From Spirochaetaceae bacterium UBA5556 (GTDB lineage: Bacteria; Spirochaetota; Spirochaetia; Treponematales; Rectinemataceae): DNA of 64,000 bases. Each line of letters begins with the position of its first letter. The first letter of the stretch is position 1. The translations under genes were made by a program, and so were the position numbers. Shown here piece after piece: positions 43,510-52,388 of this stretch. The stretch lies in contig DIMW01000014.1 of the NCBI GenBank assembly GCA_002425765.1, positions 9,198 to 73,197 on the forward strand. Direction: 5' to 3'. The notes under the pieces were generated by a model. That model worked only from the letters and a program-made list of their open reading frames with translations. It did no database searches and had not been told where the DNA came from.

Positions 43510-43845
43510 ATGGACTTCATCATCGAAGAAAAGGAAAATACCGAAAATTACAGCGTCGTAGTGGCCTCGGGCCGGCTGAATGGAGCGAGCGCTCCTGAAT
43601 TCAAACACAGGATCAAGCAGATCGTGGAGGCAGGCAAATCACGGCTGATCTTGGAGATGGGCGGCATCGTCTTCATCGACAGCTCGGGGCTTTCGGCCCT
43701 GATTTCAGGCCTCAAATGCGCCCGCGAGGCCGGAGGTTTTTTCCGGCTGGCAGACTTGCGCGACCAGCCGGAATCCGTCATCAAGCTCATGATGCTCGAC
43801 CGCGTCTTCGACATCTACGCGGACGTGAACGCGGCAAAACCGTAG
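43510..43845 (+). CDS. STAS-domain anti-sigma-factor-antagonist-like protein
   Basis: 111 residues, a single STAS domain. The phosphorylation site is the serine pair S58/S59 in FIDSSGLSAL. It starts directly after the glycosyltransferase stop codon. Its kinase and phosphatase are probably both in the protein encoded at 39347. In this setting the dephosphorylated form may activate the glycosyltransferase, possibly through the charged insert, instead of a sigma factor; that is inference. It ends 11 bases before a convergent phosphatase gene. Confidence 0.88.
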   Translation: MDFIIEEKENTENYSVVVASGRLNGASAPEFKHRIKQIVEAGKSRLILEMGGIVFIDSSGLSALISGLKCAREAGGFFRLADLRDQPESVIKLMMLDRVFDIYADVNAAKP

Positions 43846-43856
43846 GTGTTTCTCAC

Positions 43857-45488
43857 TCAGTCAATCAAATCAATCAGACTCTTGGCGATATACCATTTTG
43901 TACCGTTGTATACCGCGACGCCGTCCGAGGCGATCGCCCTGCCGTTGAGATAGGCATAGCTTTTGTTGCGGGGCACGCGGAGGGTCTGATCACCCTTCGT
44001 GACGACGAGGACAGGGTTTTCGGGGTCCGTTGTGTCCATGGAAACCGTGGCCCCTTTCTTGGCGAACATTGAAGCCGCGTCCTGGAACAGGCGGGAGGTA
44101 GCCTGGGCGAGATCGACATTCAGTGTCCGGGCCATATACAGGGCGATATCTGTATTTCTTACAAGGCCGGTCACCCTTTCCCCGAAAGGATCATAGCAGT
44201 AGAGCACGACATCCTCGCCCGTGTGGCCGTTCGTGGTATAGCCGATTTTCGCCCTGCCCGCGACCATGGGTCCGACGGTGTAGTTCATCGAGCCGGCCTT
44301 CGTCTTGCCGATCGCCTCGACTTCCGCATCGGTCAAATCAGTAATCCCCAGATACCGGGCAACAGTCTGGCGGATTACGGGCGCCTCCGAGGGTTCGTAA
44401 GTGCCATCGACCTTGATGAGGGAAGCAAGCTTTGCCTCCAGGCCTTCACCGGTGACTTTGGCCTTCTTCAGCGGATCGATGAAGGTGGTCCAGGGTGTCT
44501 TGTCGTATCCCGAGCTGATTGAGCGGTCTCCTATTGAGATGCCGGAATTCCCGTGGTCGGTGACGGCGATGACGACCGTGTTGCCGTCCTGTTTCGCGAA
44601 ATCGAGGGCGACCTTCACCGCGTCGTCAAAGGCGAGTATGTCGGTGACAAACGCGACGGGGTCGTTGGCGTGGGCGGCCCAGTCTACCTTGGAGCCTTCA
44701 ACCATCAGGAAAAATCCCTTTTTGTTTGCCGAAAGAATCTCAATGGCCTTGGCCGTCATCTCGGCGAGCGAGGGTTCGACCGCAGGATCGCGATCGATGT
44801 CATAGGACATCGCGGTGGCCGCCTTGTCCTTGCCGAAGACGCCGAAGAGCTTCCCGTCGGGAGCTGACTTCAGTGCGGCGGTGTTGTCGACGAAGGTGTA
44901 GCCGTTCGCATCGATGATCGCCTTGAGGTCTTCCTTGTCCTTTCTTTTGGCCGCATTCAGATAGGGTGTGCCTCCGCCGAGGACTACATCGATGCCATTG
45001 TAGGCGATCTGTTCGGCCAGATTGTCGTAATTTGAACGCGAAACATCGTGCGCGCTGAAGTCCGCCGGGGTCGCATGCATGAATTCACTGGTGGAGATGA
45101 TGCCGGTCGAGCGCCCGCTCAGCCGCGCGGCTTCCAGAATGGTGGCCACTGGCCGCTGTGCCTCATAGTCGGGAATTTCGACTCCGGGAAGCACATAGGA
45201 TTTGCCGATCGTGGCGATGTTGCCCGTCTGGGAGGCCCAGCCTGTGGCATAGGACGAACCAGCCGGGGCCGAATCGGCGATGGTGCCATCGGAACTCCAG
45301 GTGCTGACCAGGCCGCAGGCGATGGGATCCAGCGCAAGCGGCGCGCCCTTATAGAACCTGGCCAGGGTGGTACCGGCGACGCTCATGCCGTCGGGGATGA
45401 GCATTATCACACTCTGCGCAAAGGCCTGCATTCCCGCGAGCAGGATCAGCACCGCGAGGATGATGCCTTTCTTTGAGTCTTTTCTCAT
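43857..45488 (-). CDS. secreted alkaline phosphatase
   Basis: 543 residues from ATG 45488, with GGAGGG upstream; an in-frame start at 45512 lies before the ribosome site. Signal peptide residues 1 to about 25. The opening MLIPDGMSVAGTTLARF and the catalytic IADSAPAGSSYATG (nucleophile serine after D) match the alkaline phosphatase family; ESM-like VEGSKVDWAAHANDP and TDHGNSG provide the metal ligands. It releases phosphate from organic monoesters in the periplasm. The C-terminal 90 residues include a copper-amine-oxidase-like NKSYAYLNGRAIASDGVAVY substrate-like region. Single-gene unit. Confidence 0.9.
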   Translation of the reverse strand: MRKDSKKGIILAVLILLAGMQAFAQSVIMLIPDGMSVAGTTLARFYKGAPLALDPIACGLVSTWSSDGTIADSAPAGSSYATGWASQTGNIATIGKSYVLPGVEIPDYEAQRPVATILEAARLSGRSTGIISTSEFMHATPADFSAHDVSRSNYDNLAEQIAYNGIDVVLGGGTPYLNAAKRKDKEDLKAIIDANGYTFVDNTAALKSAPDGKLFGVFGKDKAATAMSYDIDRDPAVEPSLAEMTAKAIEILSANKKGFFLMVEGSKVDWAAHANDPVAFVTDILAFDDAVKVALDFAKQDGNTVVIAVTDHGNSGISIGDRSISSGYDKTPWTTFIDPLKKAKVTGEGLEAKLASLIKVDGTYEPSEAPVIRQTVARYLGITDLTDAEVEAIGKTKAGSMNYTVGPMVAGRAKIGYTTNGHTGEDVVLYCYDPFGERVTGLVRNTDIALYMARTLNVDLAQATSRLFQDAASMFAKKGATVSMDTTDPENPVLVVTKGDQTLRVPRNKSYAYLNGRAIASDGVAVYNGTKWYIAKSLIDLID

Positions 45489-45657
45489 GGCTATTCCCTC
45501 CTTAGGGTTCAAGAATTGTCTTACCTTACCCTGTGAAAGTTAGGAGGGTATTTGATTTCGATGAGAATTGGTCAAAATCGAAACTGCGTGCCCCGGAGCC
45601 GCGTTGCGTAGCAACGAAGCGAGGGGTTGGCGCGATTCTTGCTGATTCAAGCGCTTG

Positions 45658-45993
45658 TCAGGTTTGCCGTTTGAGCTTTTTGTCATCCAGTAATCCCGTT
45701 TTGATGTATTTTTTCATTAATTCATAAATATCTTTTTTGTCACCACTTTTTCGAATCCCTACTGCCACAATGATAACAATTATTTCTTCTTCAATGACTT
45801 TATAAATAATTCTATACCGTTGCCCCGCAGCACGAATCGAACGATAGTCTTTTAATGGTCTTTGTAATGGCTTTCCTAATAAAAGCGGTTCTTGTGTTAA
45901 AGCCTCAATTTTATTGATGACTTGTCTTTGCACATTCGAGTCAAGCTTCTGTATAGCTTCTGCTGCAATGGGGGTGAGTTTAATGTTGTACAT
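45658..45993 (-). CDS. RelE/ParE-family toxin
   Basis: 111 residues from ATG 45993, which overlaps the antitoxin 3' end by 14 bases; the longer frame to 46032 lies deeper inside that gene. Family pattern: YNIKLTPIAAEAIQKLD, a helical hairpin, then LKDYRSIRAAGQRYRIIYKV and a final IIVAVGIRKSGDKKDIYELM. RelE-type members cut mRNA on the ribosome; ParE types inhibit gyrase. The R-x-x-x-x-RYRIIY core fits RelE. No own ribosome site, so translation is coupled to the antitoxin. The C-terminal extension is lysine-rich. Confidence 0.87.
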   Translation of the reverse strand: MYNIKLTPIAAEAIQKLDSNVQRQVINKIEALTQEPLLLGKPLQRPLKDYRSIRAAGQRYRIIYKVIEEEIIVIIVAVGIRKSGDKKDIYELMKKYIKTGLLDDKKLKRQT

Positions 45994-46252
45994 TGAGATT
46001 CTTCTTGAATGTGTCAAAATCAATAAGCTCATTATGCTCGAGCTGAGAAATACCTTTCTTCAACGCACCGAAAAGCTCCTCATCAGAGATGATATCGAGT
46101 GTTTCGGCAATACTTTCATACGTATCCCATCTGAGTAGGGCATAGACTTCTTTCCCATGATTAGTAATCGAGATAGTGTCATCATAGGAAAGATCATCGG
46201 CGAGCGAAGTGATCTTTTTCCTCGTTTCGGAGATAGACATCTGTTTAATCAT
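45980..46252 (-). CDS. Phd/YefM-family antitoxin
   Basis: 90 residues. The N-terminal SISETRKKITSLADDL followed by ISITNHGKEVYALLRWDTYES is the classical Phd/YefM DNA-binding fold; the C-terminus would wrap the toxin. CGGAGG precedes the ATG. It lies directly upstream of the RelE-type toxin with overlap and should repress the promoter at 46270-46298. Confidence 0.88.
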   Translation of the reverse strand: MIKQMSISETRKKITSLADDLSYDDTISITNHGKEVYALLRWDTYESIAETLDIISDEELFGALKKGISQLEHNELIDFDTFKKNLNVQH

Positions 46253-46269
46253 AAAGAACCTCCGAAAGA

Positions 46270-46298
46270 AAGGTACAATATGATGTACAATATGTCAA
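46270..46298 (-). promoter_or_regulatory. promoter and operator of the Phd/RelE module
   Basis: On the minus strand there is TTGACA (46298-46293), a 17-base spacer and TACCTT (46275-46270). TTGTACATCATATTGTAC repeats lie over the spacer, and a further TGTACAT is just upstream (46307-46313), so GTAC-centred sites cover the promoter. The remaining DNA to 46571 holds no gene I can see; a TTG at 46530 could extend the next gene. Confidence 0.6.
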
Positions 46299-46571
46299 GA
46301 AGAAAATGTACATAATTTAGTTTTTCCATTGGAGAATGCTACAATGTTGGCCTAAATGAACATGGCTTCATTTTTTAAACCGAGAGGATGAGGATAATCA
46401 GAATTTCAGTGAAGACCCTCTGAAAAAGAACTAAAACATTATAAAATATAGTATGATATCATAAGCCCATAAGGCGCACCAGAAAGGAGCTCGCTGTACC
46501 GAATACTACAAAAGGGACACAGCAGAACCTTGCCCTTGTTCCCACGTCCATTTCCGAAGTATCCTGACCAT

Positions 46572-48419
46572 ATGCCCCCGAAAAACGATATTGAATCAGG
46601 CAAGCTGAAAATAGGCGACAACTGGAACGCCATAAGCATCATCGCCCTCTCACAGAACAACCCGCTCAAGGCAATCGCGGAGTTTGTGGAGAATTCAATC
46701 GACGCGGGCGCAAAGAATGTGACCATCGTCCGCGGCAAACAGAAAAACGACCACTACATAAAAGTCATCGACGATGGCTGCGGCATCAAGGATTTCCGCT
46801 ATGTGGCGACGCATATCGGCGATTCGATCAAACGGGAACTCAAACGTAAGGGGGGAACCGATATCCAAGGCGAGTTCGGGATAGGCCTGCTCTCGTTCTG
46901 GACGGTGGGTGAAACGTGTACGATCACTTCGATGGGCGAGGATGGTGTGGTGCGGAGCATGCGGCTCGTGAAGGGCAATCCCTCGTACGCGATACGCGAA
47001 ACGGGAACGCTTTTCGGCCGGCAGGGCACGGAGCTTATCATAAGCCCCGTGCTGGCGGGTGTGCGCTCGCTTTCGGGCGACAAGATACAGAATTTCCTCG
47101 CGTCCGAGCTCCGTGACCGTATCACGAAGAGCGGCGTCCGGATCGTCATTCTGGACCATGCGTCGCGGCGCGAGCTTGTGGTCGAGCCGCGCAAGTTCAA
47201 GGGCAGGCTCATCCATCAGCTTCCCGAAATACGCTGTCCCTTCGGCGAACTCTATCTGGAACTCTATGTCGCCGAATCGCCGCAGGACGCGGTGGTCGGT
47301 CTGCAGAAACGTGGCACCCGCGTGCTCTCCGACATATCCCGCCTCGACTATTTTGCGCGCCCGCCCTGGGACTCGCGGCAGATCGAAGGACTCATCGACG
47401 CGCCTTTTCTCCAGCTCACGCCGGGAACCCGCGATGGCGTCGTTCTGGACGAAGCGTATGAGTCTTTCTGCGTCGCCATCGCCCCCGTCGAAGCGGCGCT
47501 GAACGGGCTCCTCGATGAACAGCGGCGTGCGGAGGAAGAAGAGGCGAGCAGGCAGGTGTTGAATCGTGTAACACGCGCCTTCCGCGAGGCCTTCCTTCAC
47601 TTGCCGACCGAGGATTACAGTTGGCTCGCCGCGAGGACCAGCGATGCGCGGAGGGGCGCCAGGGCTGGAGCAGACGCGACCGGCAACGGGGAGGGGCAGA
47701 TGACTCCTGCGGCGGGCGGAGAGCCCAGCGGGAATTCCGGAACGGAAGCTTCCTTCGGCGAATACATCCCGAACCCTCTTGAACAAAAGGAAGTGCAGAG
47801 AGATTTTTTCGAGTATGCCGGACCACTCTACAAGCTCATGATCTTCCCGGCTTCCTCGGTGCTCGGGGTCGGAGAGCGAAAAAAGCTTAAGGCGGTGGCA
47901 CGGGACCGCGCGGGGCGCATGGTGGAAGGAGACATATCCTTCGAATGGCATATTGCCGATGGGGACGGGGCGCTCGAGGGCACCGATTCGGTGTACGCCG
48001 AATACGTGGCGCCGGAAGAACCCTGCGTCGCCACGATTGAACTGAAGGCGGTCCAGGGAGAAACGCTGCTCACCGCGAGCGCCCTTGTCACGGTCACGGC
48101 GGACCTCGTCAAGCGGTCGGCGGGAGCGGGTGCAGGAATCGGAGGGGCGATACGGCGGGGTCTTCCCGGCTACACCTACCAGAAAGCACCCGGCCAGCTA
48201 TGGCGTTCCCGGTATGACATGGAACAATCGGTCATCGTCATCAACAACGCCCACGCGGATTTTATCTATGCATCGCGTCAGCCCATGACGAAGCTCCGCT
48301 ATATAACCCGCCTGTTCGCCAAGGAACTCGTGCTCGCCAATTTCCCGGAGGCGACGAAAGAAGAAATTCTGGAACGCATGGTCGAGCTCACGCTTTATAC
48401 CGAAGAGAATCTGAAGTAG
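46572..48419 (+). CDS. GHKL (MORC/MutL-like) ATPase with Ig-like region
   Basis: 615 residues from ATG 46572; ribosome site weak, TTG 46530 possible. The N-terminal GHKL ATPase has FVENSIDAGAKNVTI (N-box), IDDGCGIKDF (G1) and GEFGIGLLSFWTVG (G2-like). An S5-fold-like middle follows to about residue 290, then a helical stretch, a low-complexity AGADATGNGEG linker, and an Ig-like beta region (KLKAVARDRAGRMVEGDISF to ALVTVTADL). The last 85 residues (YQKAPGQLWRSRYDMEQSVI, then INNAHADFIYA) are conserved-looking but unknown to me. It resembles prokaryotic MORC-like proteins found in DNA-modification or conflict settings. No nuclease is adjacent. Confidence 0.75.
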   Translation: MPPKNDIESGKLKIGDNWNAISIIALSQNNPLKAIAEFVENSIDAGAKNVTIVRGKQKNDHYIKVIDDGCGIKDFRYVATHIGDSIKRELKRKGGTDIQGEFGIGLLSFWTVGETCTITSMGEDGVVRSMRLVKGNPSYAIRETGTLFGRQGTELIISPVLAGVRSLSGDKIQNFLASELRDRITKSGVRIVILDHASRRELVVEPRKFKGRLIHQLPEIRCPFGELYLELYVAESPQDAVVGLQKRGTRVLSDISRLDYFARPPWDSRQIEGLIDAPFLQLTPGTRDGVVLDEAYESFCVAIAPVEAALNGLLDEQRRAEEEEASRQVLNRVTRAFREAFLHLPTEDYSWLAARTSDARRGARAGADATGNGEGQMTPAAGGEPSGNSGTEASFGEYIPNPLEQKEVQRDFFEYAGPLYKLMIFPASSVLGVGERKKLKAVARDRAGRMVEGDISFEWHIADGDGALEGTDSVYAEYVAPEEPCVATIELKAVQGETLLTASALVTVTADLVKRSAGAGAGIGGAIRRGLPGYTYQKAPGQLWRSRYDMEQSVIVINNAHADFIYASRQPMTKLRYITRLFAKELVLANFPEATKEEILERMVELTLYTEENLK

Positions 48420-48671
48420 CGGCCTGCAATTTCTGACTGGAAAGCGTGAAACACCGCCCTTGAAATCAGGGCTCTTGGCGTCAAGGCGAAGACCGCCGGT
48501 GCGACGAAATAATAAAGGCACAAATTGTTCCCCCGTAATAACAATAGATTGAGCCAGTATCCAGAGCGCCCGCTCTGTGACTATCGACACTCTTCGGGAG
48601 GTGCCCGCCGCGATGCACATGGAGCTGTGACAGCGCGACGGTCTTTCCATTTTACATGATCGGAGGAATTC

Positions 48672-49403
48672 TCAATACAGCACCTTGGAGAAGGCGTAAC
48701 TCTTCTGCAGTCCGTTTCCGCTCAGCGCGAGGGTGTACTTGTTGCCTTCGGCGAATATTTTTACGGTGGAGTACTGGTTGTGGTAGGAGACATCGTTGCC
48801 GTAGGCGGCGTTGGCCTGGACGACGATGTACTTGATACCGTTGATCTCTTGGTAGCCCCCGTCGTGGTAGTGGCCACTGAAGACCGCGAGCACCTTGCCG
48901 CTGGCGTCGAGGACGATGAAGTGGACACCACTCTTGTCGAAGCTGTAGTACGTGGTGTCGGGGGAGATGCCCGTGTTCCTGACGACCGACATGAAGTCCG
49001 CCTTGGAGACCTGGTCGGTGTCGTGATTGCCGAACACGTGGTAGCGGGGGCCGTCAAAAAGGGCAAACGTGGCCTCGGCTGCGCGCATGAAGCCCATGGC
49101 GGCCTCGCGGCGCTGTGCGGGAGTGAGTCCGGGCGTCGCGGGGTTGTCCGTAAAGTCACCGAGCTCCGCCACGAATTCGGCATCGGCCGCATTCATTGCC
49201 GTAGCGAAGGCTTCGATTTTGGCAAGGCCGCCCGTGAAGTAGCGGGGCGAGGCGTTCAGCGCAATGGTGGTGGACTGGTCGGGCTTGTCGCAGACGTGGG
49301 TGTCGCTTATAAGCCCGAAGGTAATCATTGCGCCGGATGCCTGTGCGAATACACTGCCCGCCGTAAGAGTCAGAGCGAGCAGGAGTGACACGATCTTCTT
49401 CAT
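48672..49403 (-). CDS. secreted metallophosphoesterase, apparently internally deleted
   Basis: 243 residues from ATG 49403, with GAGGAGG upstream. Signal peptide 1 to about 22. Calcineurin-like motifs are in order: SDTHVCD, ELGDFTD, FGNHDTD and GHYHDGG. Between HFIVLDAS and GKVLAVFSGHYH relatives carry about 50-60 more residues with a 'VxxH' metal-ligand motif; here the two parts join directly near 48905. One metal-binding histidine is therefore probably missing, and activity is doubtful. The reading frame is intact. Stand-alone gene; 48420-48671 holds nothing I recognise. Confidence 0.75.
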   Translation of the reverse strand: MKKIVSLLLALTLTAGSVFAQASGAMITFGLISDTHVCDKPDQSTTIALNASPRYFTGGLAKIEAFATAMNAADAEFVAELGDFTDNPATPGLTPAQRREAAMGFMRAAEATFALFDGPRYHVFGNHDTDQVSKADFMSVVRNTGISPDTTYYSFDKSGVHFIVLDASGKVLAVFSGHYHDGGYQEINGIKYIVVQANAAYGNDVSYHNQYSTVKIFAEGNKYTLALSGNGLQKSYAFSKVLY

Positions 49404-49613
49404 AGTTTCCTCCTCAAAAATCTTTTGTCCAAGAGCCTGGTGCACCCCATTGAGGTGCGGTGCTCAAGCGATAACGGTAGTATAAAAAACGAATGTGTGA
49501 GGACAATAAATCGGGTATGAAATTTTTATGAATCGGTGAGTGCGATTTACTCCATCTCTATGCGAACAATTTCTTGGAAAGAGTGTAGTTTTTAGCCGAC
49601 AGGTTTCCATTTT

Positions 49614-49782
49614 ATTATTTCGCCATAATTGGCCAAATAATGATATATTTCTCATTTATTCGCCATATAATGTGAATTATTTAATATAAACATCGATCAA
49701 TACCGCGTGTTGTCGTTTATAAATCGTAATAATTGGCGATATATCCTTTCAAATTAATATAATTCGCAGTATAATACGAATT
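49614..49782. promoter_or_regulatory. cluster of AT-rich palindromic operators upstream of the second hipB
   Basis: At least three related palindromes lie in this stretch: 49614-49641 (ATTATTT...AAATAAT arms with GCC/GGC inside), 49658-49677 (ATTCGCCATATAATGTGAAT) and 49761-49782 (AATTCG...CGAATT arms). The last covers a TATAAT at 49770-49775, the likely -10 box. A degenerate fourth (AATTGGCGATAT) lies near 49731. They are probably HipB sites. The rest of the 401-base gap 49404-49804 has no gene. Confidence 0.6.
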
Positions 49783-49804
49783 AGAAGATTATCTGGAGAT
49801 TGCC

Positions 49805-50164
49805 ATGAAACTGAACAACGCGCTGACGGACGCCACGGTGCTGAAAGAGCTGGGGAGGCGGCTTGCACGTGCGCGCATTGCCGCATCCCTCACCCAGGCG
49901 GACCTCGCGGACCGCGCCTCCGTGGGCAAGCGCACCGTGGAGCGCATAGAGGCGGGAGGGTCCGTACAACTGGTCAGTCTGATACGGGTTCTGCGGGCCC
50001 TGAATCTCCTTGAGACGCTCGATGTGATGACATCCGACGAGGGGCCGGGGCCGATGGAGATGCTTGAACGGCGGGGAAAGGTCCGGCGGCGGGTCTCCTC
50101 CTCCCGTAAGGCAGGCGTACCTGACCCGACCGCCACGCCCTGGGTTTGGGGCGACGAGCGATGA
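49805..50164 (+). CDS. hipB: HipB-type HTH antitoxin (second module)
   Basis: 119 residues. The helix-turn-helix is LGRRLARARIAASLTQADLA followed by DRASVGKRTVERIEAGGSVQLVSLIRVLRAL. The C-terminal 40 residues (RRGKVRRRVSSSRKAG...WVWGDER) are basic and likely disordered. GGAG precedes the ATG. It overlaps hipA by ATGA. It is not closely related to the hipB at 5233 and its operators differ in sequence, so the two modules should be regulated independently. Confidence 0.87.
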   Translation: MKLNNALTDATVLKELGRRLARARIAASLTQADLADRASVGKRTVERIEAGGSVQLVSLIRVLRALNLLETLDVMTSDEGPGPMEMLERRGKVRRRVSSSRKAGVPDPTATPWVWGDER

Positions 50165-51534
50165 GCTCTCTCGCCGAAGTCCGGCTCTGGGGTACTACGA
50201 TTGGCGCGGTCTCCCTGAGGGACGGCGAGGAGGTCGCCGAGTTCCAGTACAGCGACGAGTTCCTGAAAAGTGGCATCCAGCTTTCGCCCCTCGTCATGCC
50301 CCTCTCCAATCGCGTATACCGTTTCCCGACGCTCCCTCGCGGCACCTTCCACGGCCTGCCCGGGCTGCTGGCCGATTCCCTACCCGACCGGTTCGGCAAC
50401 GCGCTGATCGACGCATGGCTCGCGAGGCAAGGGAGAAGACCCGAGTCTTTCAATGCGGTGGAGCGCCTCTGCTACACCGGGAAACGAGGGATGGGCGCCC
50501 TGGAATTCGTGCCCTCCACAGGGCCTGAGGCCAAGCAGGCACAGCGGATTGACGTAGAGAATCTGGTGAGGCTGGCATCGCAGGTGTTGCAGGAGAAGGA
50601 AGGCCTGCGCGTTGCGTTCTCCGGCGACAAGCAGGTCGATGTCGGCCGCGCTGAAGGAGCCCGAACCTTTTCCGCTGCGGGCGCCGGGAACGACGACAAC
50701 GCTCTGCTCCAGATTCTGCGCGTGGGGACTTCGGCGGGAGGAGCGAGGGCCAAGGCGGTCATCGCCTGGAACCCGCAGACGAACGAGGTGCGCTCGGGCC
50801 AGCTCGACGCTCCTCCCGGTTTCGAGCACTGGCTCATCAAATTCGACGGAGTCAAATCCAACCGCGACAAGGAGCTGGACGATCCCAAAGGCTTCTGCAC
50901 CGTGGAGTACGCGTATCACCTCATGGCGAGGGCGGCGGGTATCGTCATGACCGAATGCCGGCTCCTTCCGGAACATGGCCGCAGGCACTTCATGACGCGG
51001 CGCTTCGACAGAACAGCCGACGGTCAGAAGCTCCATATGCAGAGCCTCGGCGCGCTTGCGCACTTCGACTACAACACAGCGGGCGCCTACGGGTATGAGC
51101 AGGCTTTCGCCACGATACGGGCGTTGGGAGCGGCAATGGACGATATAGAACAGCAGTACCGCAGGATGGTGTTCAACGTCATGGCCCGCAACCAGGACGA
51201 CCATGTCAAGAATATCTCATTTCTGATGGGCCGGAGCGGAAGGTGGACGCTCGCTCCGGCCTACGATCTCACCTTCAGCTATCACCCTTCCGGAGAATGG
51301 ACAGGCACGCACCAGATGACGGTGAACGGCCGGCGCGACGGCTTTATTTGGGGTGACCTCAAGGCGGTGGCAGGTGTCGCCGGCCTCAAGCGGGGAAGGC
51401 CCGAGGACATAGCCCGCGAGGTCCACGACACGGTCGCCCTCTGGCCGGAGTTCGCCGACGCGGCAGGCGTCGCGCCTGTACAGAGAGATACCATCCATGC
51501 CAAGCTCCGGCTGTCCGGAGAGCTGTTGCCATGA
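50161..51534 (+). CDS. hipA: HipA-type kinase toxin (second module)
   Basis: 457 residues from ATG 50161. Blocks visible: FHGLPGLLADSLPDRFGN, GKRGMGALEF, the glycine-rich VGTSAGGARAKAVIAW, WLIKFDGV with the ATP-binding lysine, MTRRFDR, catalytic NVMARNQDDHVKNISFLM near residue 345 and metal-binding LAPAYDLTFSY. This belongs to the HipA subgroup that lacks a close match to E. coli HipA's N-terminal cap. All kinase residues are present. Unusually, its stop overlaps the start of an endonuclease III-like gene by ATGA, placing a DNA-repair gene in the same transcript. Confidence 0.9.
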   Translation: MSSLAEVRLWGTTIGAVSLRDGEEVAEFQYSDEFLKSGIQLSPLVMPLSNRVYRFPTLPRGTFHGLPGLLADSLPDRFGNALIDAWLARQGRRPESFNAVERLCYTGKRGMGALEFVPSTGPEAKQAQRIDVENLVRLASQVLQEKEGLRVAFSGDKQVDVGRAEGARTFSAAGAGNDDNALLQILRVGTSAGGARAKAVIAWNPQTNEVRSGQLDAPPGFEHWLIKFDGVKSNRDKELDDPKGFCTVEYAYHLMARAAGIVMTECRLLPEHGRRHFMTRRFDRTADGQKLHMQSLGALAHFDYNTAGAYGYEQAFATIRALGAAMDDIEQQYRRMVFNVMARNQDDHVKNISFLMGRSGRWTLAPAYDLTFSYHPSGEWTGTHQMTVNGRRDGFIWGDLKAVAGVAGLKRGRPEDIAREVHDTVALWPEFADAAGVAPVQRDTIHAKLRLSGELLP

Positions 51535-52313
51535 AGCGGAAAAGAGAGAGCGCCTGCCGGGATTCCGCGCGCGCTGGCGCCGCGGGGCGGGCGGACGCTC
51601 AAGAAGCGCCCGCTGAAGCGCCGACAGGCAAGGCGTCTGTAAAAGTCTCCCCTCCCGTCGTCGAGGTCGCCGAAGTTCTCGTACGGCGGTATGGGCCGTG
51701 GCCCGATGAAAGCGCGGGGCCGGTCATAGATCAGCTCGTGTGGTTTCTCTTGAGCACGCGGACGACGGTCGAGAATTGCAATGCAGCCTACGCCGCCCTG
51801 CGCGCTGGTTTCCCCGGCTGGGACGAAGCGGCCGAAGCCGGAGAAGTTGAGCTCTACGGCCCCCTGCGTCCCGCAGGCCTTTACCGCGCCAGGGCCAAAA
51901 ACCTTCATGCGTCCCTGTCGGCTATACGGGAGCGCTTTGGTGCGGCCAGCCTCGAGACACTGCGCGCCTGGCCCGATGACGAATGTGAAACTTTCTTGCT
52001 CGGCCTCCCCGGAGTGGGGCTCAAAGTGGCTCGCTGCGTCATGTCCTTCGGCCTGGGCCGGCCTGTGCTGGCGGTCGATACCCATATATGGCGCGTGACG
52101 CGGCGTCTTGGATGGCACTCTTTCCCGGGAGAGGCACCTTCACGCCGCGGGGCCGATCATTTGGACGCGCTCGTGCCCACGGAGCTCGATGTAGTTTCAC
52201 TGCATGTCAACCTCATCCGCCTGGGACGCGAGTTCTGTACATCGGGTGAGCCGCGGTGTGGAGCGTGCCCGCTTGCAGCGATATGCGCGACGGCCGCGAC
52301 GAAACGTCAGTGA
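51531..52313 (+). CDS. endonuclease III-family DNA glycosylase/lyase
   Basis: 260 residues. An alanine-rich N-terminal tail of about 40 residues precedes the HhH-GPD fold. The helix-hairpin-helix LLGLPGVGLKVARCVMSFG carries the candidate catalytic lysine, LAVDTHIWRV the catalytic aspartate, and the Fe-S loop CTSGEPRCGACPLAAIC has the C-x6-C-x2-C-x5-C spacing. It excises damaged bases (oxidised pyrimidines, or uracil/thymine mismatches in MIG-like relatives). It is cotranslated after hipA and followed 75 bases later by an endonuclease Q-helicase fusion, suggesting a repair group. Confidence 0.87.
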   Translation: MKRKRESACRDSARAGAAGRADAQEAPAEAPTGKASVKVSPPVVEVAEVLVRRYGPWPDESAGPVIDQLVWFLLSTRTTVENCNAAYAALRAGFPGWDEAAEAGEVELYGPLRPAGLYRARAKNLHASLSAIRERFGAASLETLRAWPDDECETFLLGLPGVGLKVARCVMSFGLGRPVLAVDTHIWRVTRRLGWHSFPGEAPSRRGADHLDALVPTELDVVSLHVNLIRLGREFCTSGEPRCGACPLAAICATAATKRQ

Positions 52314-52388
52314 GCCCGGCACGTGTTCGACCAGGTCCGTGGTTTCAAAAAGTGCAAGCCTGAACTATAGTAGACGCACGGAGAAACC

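Noticed and set aside
45575..45640. Hairpin GTTGCGTAGCAAC region after the alkaline phosphatase start, considered as a small RNA or repeat element
   Set aside because: The stem is only five to six bases and nothing else supports an RNA gene.
46695..47951. Minus-strand frame of 418 codons
   Set aside because: It lies antisense to the GHKL ATPase, whose motifs are unmistakable; the antisense translation is not protein-like.
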